In this document: positions 7,917-11,895 of the stretch, piece after piece
Numbering within the stretch: position 1 is the first letter of the stretch
Layout of the letters: every line of letters begins with the position of its first letter
The notes under the pieces: model-generated
Told to the model about the DNA's origin: nothing
The model's database searches: none
The model's input: only the letters and a program-made list of their open reading frames with translations
Source of the DNA: Oscillospiraceae bacterium
Lineage (GTDB): Bacteria; Bacillota; Clostridia; Oscillospirales; Ruminococcaceae
Direction: 5' to 3'
Assembly (NCBI GenBank): GCA_029240015.1
Contig: JARBTU010000028.1
Location: forward strand, 1 to 11,895
Length of the DNA: 11,895 nucleotides
Position numbers and translations under genes: made by a program

Positions 7917-9002
7917 TCAGACTAGTTTGAATCCTTTGTCGCTTGCAACCGTGAAGTTGGATTTAATCTTATCAGATATATAAACATTTTTTTCGTTGTC
8001 AATTGCTATGACGGAATAATCATCGTTGTTAAGCTGTTTTATAACCGCTTCTTTTCCGCCAATGAATAATGCCGTCGACAAATAATCGGTCAAGATTCCG
8101 CTGTCTGAAATCACTGTAACAGATGAAAGTCCTGATTCTGCCGGATATCCTGTTCTTGGGTCAAAAATATGGTGATACCGTTTTCCGTCTTTTTCAAAAT
8201 ATCGTTCATAGGCGCCCGATGTGGATACAATTTTATTCCGAGCAATCAGGGTTCCTGCGGTATCGTTCGACCCGCCGAACGGATCTCTGATACCAATCGA
8301 AAAATCACTTCCGTCAGGCTTGGTTCCCATGGAAAGAATGCTGCTTCCGCCAAACGAAGTCAAGGCTGAAGAAACTCCGCTTTTTTCATATTCATCACGG
8401 ATAAGATCACACGCATACCCTTTTGCGATTGCGCCAAGATCCAAAGCCATATAAGGTGCTGTTAATTTAACGGCTTTATTTTTTTCATCTATCGTAATTT
8501 TTTTATAATTAACCAAAGACAGTTTTTCCTTAATTTGTTCCTCAGAAGGAACAGTTGGATGTTCCGAGGTGATTCCCCAAAGGATTGTAATAGGAGCGAT
8601 TGAGATATCAAATAATCCGTCGGATTGTTTAGAATACTCTTTGGCTTTTTTTATCAAATAAAAAGTGTCACTGTTCACTTTTATAGGTTTGACTTCGCTC
8701 AGCCCCGCATTGCTGTTTATTTTAGAAATATCGGACTGCGATTTATACAAAGAGGTATGGTCTTCCAAAGTGGCTAACAGTTTGGTCACTTTTTCTGTAA
8801 TTACTTTTCCGTCCTCGCTATATACCAGTTGTGTTAACAAAGTGTCCATTAATGTATCTTGCTTATTCACACCTTGTACAACTTTTGTGGTTGGAGGTGG
8901 CGGCTCTTTAGATAAAAGTAGTGTTATCCCTAATGAAACACCAAAAATAACGAGCAAAATCAATATGGTAATCAACCAATTAAACACTTTTTTTCGTTGC
9001 AC
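7917..9002 (-). CDS. apbE: FAD:protein FMN transferase ApbE
   Basis: ApbE takes FMN from FAD and joins it by a phosphoester bond to a threonine or serine of target proteins, here most likely RnfG and RnfD. The 361-residue protein has an N-terminal membrane anchor (about 9-30) followed by a proline-rich linker, placing the enzyme outside the cytoplasm. Family motifs in order are MDTLLTQLVY (52-61), DGLFDISIAPITILWG (128-143), LDLGAIAKGYACD (187-199), SFGGSS (216-221), IVSTSGAYERYF (258-269), HHIFDPRTGYP (277-287) and TDYLSTALF (305-313), whose D306 sits in the metal-binding position. The GG motif reads SFGGSS rather than the common NxGGD. The start is a GTG at 9002, with AGGGGTGA upstream; it is the first gene of the operon. 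Confidence 0.95.
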   Translation of the reverse strand: MQRKKVFNWLITILILLVIFGVSLGITLLLSKEPPPPTTKVVQGVNKQDTLMDTLLTQLVYSEDGKVITEKVTKLLATLEDHTSLYKSQSDISKINSNAGLSEVKPIKVNSDTFYLIKKAKEYSKQSDGLFDISIAPITILWGITSEHPTVPSEEQIKEKLSLVNYKKITIDEKNKAVKLTAPYMALDLGAIAKGYACDLIRDEYEKSGVSSALTSFGGSSILSMGTKPDGSDFSIGIRDPFGGSNDTAGTLIARNKIVSTSGAYERYFEKDGKRYHHIFDPRTGYPAESGLSSVTVISDSGILTDYLSTALFIGGKEAVIKQLNNDDYSVIAIDNEKNVYISDKIKSNFTVASDKGFKLV

Positions 9003-9047
9003 TTAGTTCACCCCTGTTTTAGTAAATAATAAACAACTAACTTTATT

Positions 9048-9076
9048 ATGATATTATTAATATTGTATAAAGTCAA
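9048..9076 (-). promoter_or_regulatory. Sigma-A-type promoter of the apbE-rnf operon
   Basis: On the minus strand TTGACT (-35, 9071-9076) and TATCAT (-10, 9048-9053) are separated by 17 bases; each matches the consensus at five of six positions. Transcription would begin near 9041, giving a leader of about 40 bases before the apbE GTG. This is the only convincing promoter I see for the nine-gene unit. The leader is too short for an FMN riboswitch. Confidence 0.65.
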
Positions 9077-9078
9077 GG

Positions 9079-9094
9079 AAAAAGCAAGCTTTTT
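9079..9094. repeat. 16-base palindrome between divergent promoters, candidate operator
   Basis: The sequence AAAAAGC-AA-GCTTTTT is a perfect inverted repeat with 7-base arms and a 2-base centre. It lies two bases upstream of the apbE -35 box and about 23 bases upstream of the -35 box of the divergent lipoprotein gene. It is in the non-transcribed space between the two promoters, so it is not a terminator of either. That position fits a dimeric regulator acting on both genes. In AT-rich DNA a repeat of this size can arise by chance, and no regulator is encoded nearby. Confidence 0.35.
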
Positions 9095-9117
9095 TGCAAA
9101 AGAGTAGGATTTTAATG

Positions 9118-9146
9118 TTTACATAAACTGCATTTTATCTTAAAAT
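9118..9146 (+). promoter_or_regulatory. Sigma-A-type promoter of the lipoprotein gene
   Basis: TTTACA (-35, 9118-9123) and TAAAAT (-10, 9141-9146) are spaced by 17 bases, each with five of six consensus matches. Transcription would start near 9153, about 36 bases before the ATG at 9189. A start at 9153 leaves little leader for an upstream ATG at 9162, which agrees with choosing the later start. Confidence 0.65.
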
Positions 9147-9173
9147 AATTATATACTATTAATGTTTATAATT

Positions 9174-9179
9174 AGGAGG
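9174..9179 (+). promoter_or_regulatory. Ribosome binding site that fixes the lipoprotein start
   Basis: AGGAGG lies nine bases before the ATG at 9189. It falls inside the frame if the earlier ATG at 9162 is used, and that earlier codon has no purine-rich site of its own. The start is therefore 9189, and the nine extra N-terminal residues of the longer frame should be dropped. Confidence 0.85.
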
Positions 9180-9188
9180 AAAAATATT

Positions 9189-9650
9189 ATGATATTTAAA
9201 AGATTTTTTTGTATTTTTTCAGTTTTGGCATTAACCATTACCCTTTTTACCGGATGTGCATCTTCCAATGCGCTGAAAGATGGGACTTATCGGGCGGAAG
9301 CAAAGGACTTTGATAGCAGCGGATATAAAGATTATGTTGTGGTGACGATTAAAGACGCAAAATACAGCTCCGTTGAATTTGATTCTTTTTATAAAGATGA
9401 TACAAATAAGAAGAAATCCCAAGACGAAGTATACGCTGCCGCATATCCCTCGGGGAAAAATTATGTAAAACCGGCTAAGTATTCAAAGCAACTTGCTGAG
9501 AAACTACTTTCTGATCAAAACATCCAAAAAGTTGACGTCATTGCAACCGCGACAACGTCGTCCAACTCTTTCAAAAAGCTGATTTCGGCATTGGAAAGCA
9601 ACATTAAAAAAGGAAAAACGGATACCCTTGTCGTAGATAAAGCTTCTTAA
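9189..9650 (+). CDS. Lipoprotein with an FMN-binding-type domain and altered flavin-attachment motif
   Basis: A 153-residue secreted lipoprotein. The signal peptide (MIFKRFFCIF, then a hydrophobic stretch) ends in the lipobox LFTGC, with C23 as the expected lipidated residue. The domain starts with LKDGTYRAEAKDFDSSGYKDYVVV, read here in parts at 29-51. This is the pattern of clostridial FMN-binding-domain proteins, as are the following TIKDAKYSSVEFDSF and the C-terminal SSNSFKKLISAL (124-135). Family members usually read DAVAGATTSSNSF at the flavin site; this one reads DVIATATTSSNSF. The acceptor-type T122 and D116 are kept, but the glycine is replaced by T120. It is transcribed away from apbE, suggesting a link to the same flavin system. 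It could be an ApbE target with a variant motif or a domain that has lost covalent FMN. Confidence 0.8.
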   Translation: MIFKRFFCIFSVLALTITLFTGCASSNALKDGTYRAEAKDFDSSGYKDYVVVTIKDAKYSSVEFDSFYKDDTNKKKSQDEVYAAAYPSGKNYVKPAKYSKQLAEKLLSDQNIQKVDVIATATTSSNSFKKLISALESNIKKGKTDTLVVDKAS

Positions 9651-9659
9651 AAGAAGTTT

Positions 9660-9700
9660 AAAACAACCCGCTTTTTATAGTAAAGCGGGTTGTTTTCTTT
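9660..9700 (+). terminator. Rho-independent terminator of the lipoprotein gene
   Basis: AAAACAACCCGCTTT (9660-9674) pairs perfectly with AAAGCGGGTTGTTTT (9682-9696) around a 7-base loop. This gives a 15-base stem with a GC-rich core, and it runs into TTTTCTTT. It begins nine bases after the stop codon. The A-run on the other side would let it also act weakly on the opposite strand. Confidence 0.9.
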
Positions 9701-9708
9701 GTTCATCA

Positions 9709-9744
9709 AAAAAATCGACACCATTAATATGGTGTCGATTTTTT
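9709..9744 (-). terminator. Rho-independent terminator of the spore protein gene
   Basis: AAAAAATCGACACCAT (9709-9724) is the perfect complement of ATGGTGTCGATTTTTT (9729-9744) around the 4-base loop TAAT, giving a 16-base stem. It lies 11 bases beyond the spore protein stop codon. Runs of A and T on both sides make it look bidirectional. Together with the neighbouring hairpin it separates two convergent genes. Confidence 0.88.
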
Positions 9745-9755
9745 AAATAAAATTG

Positions 9756-9950
9756 TTATTTTACTGAATTTTCGTAAGCTTCGATCATTTTTTTAACCAT
9801 TTGTCCGCCTACAGAACCAGCTTGTTTAGATGTTAAATCACCGTTATAACCATTTTTAAGATTTACGCCTACTTCTGAAGCAGCTTCCATTTTAAAACGA
9901 TCCAATGCTTCTCTTGCTTGTGGTACTACGATTTTGTTAGATCTAGCCAT
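9756..9950 (-). CDS. Alpha/beta-type small acid-soluble spore protein
   Basis: A 64-residue DNA-binding protein that coats and protects the chromosome in dormant endospores. Family landmarks are the germination-protease region MEAASEVGVN (21-30), the NGYNGDLTSKQAGSVGGQMVK region (about 33-53) and the C-terminal MIEAYE. In this family the spore protease GPR cuts just after the glutamate equivalent to E22; here an alanine follows rather than the common phenylalanine or isoleucine. The ATG at 9950 is preceded by AAAGGAGTG. Expression in the forespore under sigma-G would be expected, but I find no good sigma-G promoter; a possible sigma-A-like site is listed separately. This gene is the main evidence that the organism makes endospores. 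Confidence 0.95.
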   Translation of the reverse strand: MARSNKIVVPQAREALDRFKMEAASEVGVNLKNGYNGDLTSKQAGSVGGQMVKKMIEAYENSVK

Positions 9951-10027
9951 AATAATTTGACACTCCTTTAATCTATATATAAGTTTTTTCTTGCGTTTGC
10001 TTTATTATTGTTATCCCAATCATCTAA

Positions 10028-10056
10028 ATTATAATTGGTAATTTGTAGTTTGAAAA
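10028..10056 (-). promoter_or_regulatory. Possible promoter ahead of the spore protein gene
   Basis: On the minus strand TTTTCA (10051-10056) lies 17 bases before a perfect TATAAT (10028-10033). The -10 box is good but the -35 box matches only four of six. Spore protein genes of this type are normally read by sigma-G, so this vegetative-looking site may be chance in AT-rich DNA. The rest of the gap (9951-10068) shows nothing else I can support, and no terminator follows the upstream gene. Confidence 0.25.
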
Positions 10057-10068
10057 AATATCCTATTT

Positions 10069-10602
10069 TTAAATAAAATTATAGACTCCAGTTAAAATTA
10101 AACAGGCTGCATATGCTAATATAGAATAATCATCATTCATGTCATAGCAATCAATTACGATTTCAAGCGGCTCTATTTTTAAGTCTTTGATTTTCAGCGT
10201 TCTTTGTAAAGAAATCGCATATTCATCCTCTTTGCTGGAAAAGGTCAATGTGTCCTTGTTTGACATTCCGCATGTGATTGCTCTTATATTCTTATATGTC
10301 AGCATGCTAAGTTGTTTTTCGTTTGCCGAATGAACAATTACATAACTGTCACCTGAAAGAACATTTTGTTTTGAAATTTTTGCTTTGGATTTTAAAACGA
10401 TGGCGGCATTATCAACGACGATATCATCGAAGTTTTCGTATTCAATCAAAAAAATTTCATGTCCGCAACCTTCGGAAAATATTGATTTGTCATTTGTATA
10501 GATAACTTTAAAGAATTTTGAAAATTCTTTAACAATCTTATTCTTGAGAAGGGTATCGTTCATATCGCCTATTAAAATGATTTTATTTATTCCTTCGTTC
10601 AT
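10069..10602 (-). CDS. Unrecognised protein with a Mur-ligase-like C-terminal segment
   Basis: A 177-residue soluble protein that I cannot name. It begins with a beta-strand-like KIILIGDMND. A middle part (NAAIVLKSKAK) leads to a segment, NIRAITCGMSNKDTLTFSS, that resembles the part of Mur ligases around their ITYG motif. The following LQRTLKIKDLKIEPLEI and a hydrophobic YAACLILTG also recall short Mur-ligase-like orphan proteins of Clostridia. There is no GxxGKT nucleotide-binding loop, so ligase activity is unlikely. There is no signal peptide. The start chosen is ATG at 10602, because GGAGG lies five bases upstream; a TTG at 10614 in the same frame would place that site inside the gene. 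It is transcribed towards the spore protein gene with no visible terminator between, so co-transcription is possible. Confidence 0.7.
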   Translation of the reverse strand: MNEGINKIILIGDMNDTLLKNKIVKEFSKFFKVIYTNDKSIFSEGCGHEIFLIEYENFDDIVVDNAAIVLKSKAKISKQNVLSGDSYVIVHSANEKQLSMLTYKNIRAITCGMSNKDTLTFSSKEDEYAISLQRTLKIKDLKIEPLEIVIDCYDMNDDYSILAYAACLILTGVYNFI

Positions 10603-10607
10603 GACAG

Positions 10608-10612
10608 CCTCC
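10608..10612 (-). promoter_or_regulatory. Ribosome binding site that fixes the start of the 177-residue protein
   Basis: GGAGG on the minus strand lies five bases before the ATG at 10602. The longer frame would begin at a TTG (10614) that directly abuts this site, so the ATG is the better start. Confidence 0.75.
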
Positions 10613-10651
10613 AAATAAGATTATTGATTATATAGGATAATATTTCCCAAA

Positions 10652-10680
10652 ATTAAGCAAATATTAATTTTTTATGTCAA
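10652..10680 (-). promoter_or_regulatory. Possible promoter of the 177-residue protein
   Basis: A perfect TTGACA on the minus strand (10675-10680) is followed after 17 bases by CTTAAT (10652-10657), a four-of-six match. A perfect TATAAT lies further down (10627-10632) but has no matching -35 box. The -35 box makes a promoter in this gap likely, while the exact -10 box is uncertain. Confidence 0.4.
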
Positions 10681-10701
10681 GATTATTATATAATTTTTTA
10701 T

Positions 10702-10730
10702 TTGAAAAATAAAATGGATTATGTTATCAT
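10702..10730 (+). promoter_or_regulatory. Sigma-A-type promoter of tarI-tarJ
   Basis: TTGAAA (-35, 10702-10707) and TATCAT (-10, 10725-10730) are spaced by 17 bases, each with five of six consensus matches. Transcription would start near 10737, about 40 bases ahead of the tarI ATG, which is preceded by AAAGGTG (10764-10770). Confidence 0.6.
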
Positions 10731-10777
10731 TTAGTAAATGATAAGAGTTGAAAAGACTTAAGGAAAGGTGAATTTTT

Positions 10778-11491
10778 ATGATTTTTGGTGCAGTTTTAGC
10801 GGGAGGCGTTGGCTCACGGATGAAGCTTGCTGACATCCCAAAGCAGTTTTTGCCGCTTGGTAAAAAGCCTATTATCATCCACACGGTTGAAAAGTTCTTG
10901 GCTAACGATAGATTTGATTATGTTTATGTTGGAATCAACGGCGATTGGGTGCTTTATTTTGAAGACCTTTTAAAAAAATACGGTGTTAATGATCCTCGTT
11001 TAAAGATTGTTGCAGGTGGTTCAGACCGAAACTCCACCATCATGAACGTTATTGATGATATCAATACGAACATAAGTGACAGCGATGATGACGTTATTAT
11101 TACCCATGATGCAGTCAGACCGTTTTTGACGACCAGAATTATCAATCAAAATATAGACGGTGTTATTAAATACGGCATGTGTGATACCGTAATCAGTGCG
11201 ACCGACACTATTGTTGTTTCGGAAGACGGAGAGTATATTTCAGAAGTTCCTCCGCGCGACAAGCAATATCAAGGTCAAACTCCGCAAAGCTTTAACATTA
11301 ATCTTTTGAAAAAACTTTATTCCGAACTTACGGACAAGCAGAAGGCGGAGCTTACCGACGCGTGCAAAATCTGTACGCTTGCGGGCAAAAAAGTCAGATT
11401 GATTGAAGGCGAGGTTTATAACATTAAAATCACAACAGTCAGTGATTATAAAATTGCACAATCAATTTTGGGGGGCAACTTGAGTGATTAA
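10778..11491 (+). CDS. tarI: Ribitol-5-phosphate cytidylyltransferase TarI
   Basis: TarI joins CTP and D-ribitol 5-phosphate to give CDP-ribitol, the donor for ribitol-phosphate in wall teichoic acid or related surface polymers. The 237-residue protein has the nucleotidyltransferase start LAGGVGSRM (7-15) and PKQF (21-24). GGSDRNSTIMN (80-90), THDAVRPFL (109-117), YQGQTPQSFNINLL (164-177) and EGEVYNIKITTVSDY (210-224) follow. The enzyme belongs to the IspD/TarI superfamily and could be mislabelled IspD. THDAVRPF, the QGQTPQSFNINLL stretch and the long resemblance to staphylococcal TarI, as I recall it, point to TarI. The decisive context is the next gene, tarJ, which overlaps its stop by 8 bases. 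Confidence 0.88.
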   Translation: MIFGAVLAGGVGSRMKLADIPKQFLPLGKKPIIIHTVEKFLANDRFDYVYVGINGDWVLYFEDLLKKYGVNDPRLKIVAGGSDRNSTIMNVIDDINTNISDSDDDVIITHDAVRPFLTTRIINQNIDGVIKYGMCDTVISATDTIVVSEDGEYISEVPPRDKQYQGQTPQSFNINLLKKLYSELTDKQKAELTDACKICTLAGKKVRLIEGEVYNIKITTVSDYKIAQSILGGNLSD

Positions 11492-11895
11492 TTATGTCTA
11501 TCAATTAATATCTCCAAAAGTTATTTCCGTCAAATTTGACGATGTTGAACCAACTCAAGACTTAGTCTTGGTGAAACCCACTCATCTGGCCCTTTGTCAT
11601 GCCGACCAAAGGTATTATCGAGGGCTCAGAGATAAAGCTGTTTTGGACAAAAAGCTTCCTATGGCGCTGATTCATGAAGCGGTTGGTACTGTTGTAATTG
11701 ACAAAAGAGGCGTTTTTAAACCCGGTGATAAAGTTGTAATGATCCCCAATATTCCCGGCGACGGTCCTGCCTGTGTAGAGGAAAACTATCAGAAGGGCTC
11801 CAGATTCCGCTCCAGCGGTTATGACGGTTTCATGCAGGAGTATGTTCTAATTCCTCATGACAGGCTGGTTGAGTGTAATGGTGTTGAGAGTGAGG
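11484..11895 (+). CDS. tarJ: Ribulose-5-phosphate reductase TarJ, N-terminal part
   Basis: TarJ is a zinc-dependent medium-chain dehydrogenase that reduces D-ribulose 5-phosphate to D-ribitol 5-phosphate with NADPH, supplying the substrate of TarI. The visible 137 residues begin INYVYQLISPK and contain ALCHADQRYYRG, with C38 as a zinc ligand. LIHEAVG (H64, E65) supplies the next conserved metal-site residues, followed by KPGDKVVMIPN and the TarJ-like FRSSGYDGFMQEYVL. The start is the GTG at 11484, overlapping tarI by 8 bases, with GGGGGG about eight bases upstream. Translational coupling with tarI is likely. The window ends inside the gene, before the nucleotide-binding domain, so the rest is not seen. 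Confidence 0.87.
   Translation, partial: MINYVYQLISPKVISVKFDDVEPTQDLVLVKPTHLALCHADQRYYRGLRDKAVLDKKLPMALIHEAVGTVVIDKRGVFKPGDKVVMIPNIPGDGPACVEENYQKGSRFRSSGYDGFMQEYVLIPHDRLVECNGVESE

Noticed and set aside
9003..9047. FMN riboswitch ahead of apbE
   Set aside because: The leader is only about 40 bases and lacks any structured element; an FMN riboswitch is well over 100 bases.
9162..9188. Earlier ATG start for the lipoprotein at 9162
   Set aside because: The AGGAGG site lies between this ATG and the one at 9189, and the residues it would add (MFIIRRKNI) are not needed for the signal peptide.
9951..10068. Sigma-G promoter for the spore protein gene
   Set aside because: An AATAATA near 10005 resembles a -10 box, but no matching -35 box stands at the right distance.

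Overview
This window looks like chromosomal DNA from an anaerobic, endospore-forming member of the Firmicutes, most likely class Clostridia. The evidence is an alpha/beta-type small acid-soluble spore protein gene, a complete Rnf complex in the clostridial gene order (rnfCDGEAB), strong AGGAGG-type ribosome binding sites, AT-rich intergenic DNA and a teichoic-acid-type tarI-tarJ pair. The species cannot be named from the sequence. I see no mobile element, CRISPR array, tRNA or rRNA, and no gap without a gene longer than about 190 bases.

Layout. (1) Positions 1-1994, minus strand: a YgiQ-family radical SAM gene with its own strong sigma-A-type promoter. A further gene starts inside its 3' end and runs off the left edge. 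(2) Positions 2026-9076, minus strand: one compact nine-gene transcription unit, read apbE - NusG-domain-II membrane protein - Gx/HepT-like membrane protein - rnfC - rnfD - rnfG - rnfE - rnfA - rnfB. The genes overlap or lie 11-46 bases apart, and one good promoter sits ahead of apbE. (3) Positions 9118-9696, plus strand: a divergently transcribed FMN-binding-type lipoprotein with its own promoter and a strong terminator. (4) Positions 9709-10680, minus strand: the spore protein gene with its terminator, and upstream of it an unrecognised 177-residue protein with a Mur-ligase-like C-terminal segment. (5) Positions 10702-11895, plus strand: tarI and the start of tarJ, which make CDP-ribitol.

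How the genes work together. The Rnf complex moves electrons between reduced ferredoxin and NAD+ and pumps Na+ or H+. RnfG and RnfD each show a threonine motif of the kind that receives covalent FMN (RnfG T160, RnfD T159), and ApbE is the transferase that attaches it, so the operon encodes both the machine and its maturation enzyme. The NusG-II and Gx proteins commonly accompany flavinylation genes, but their exact job here is inferred. The divergent lipoprotein has the overall form of an FMN-binding domain, but the glycine of its flavin-attachment motif is replaced by threonine. This makes it the most intriguing single gene here: either a variant target of the same ApbE or a domain that has lost its cofactor. 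A 16-base palindrome lies between the two divergent promoters and could be a shared operator.

The gene that might be labelled ispD is better read as tarI, because it resembles TarI along its length and overlaps tarJ by 8 bases.
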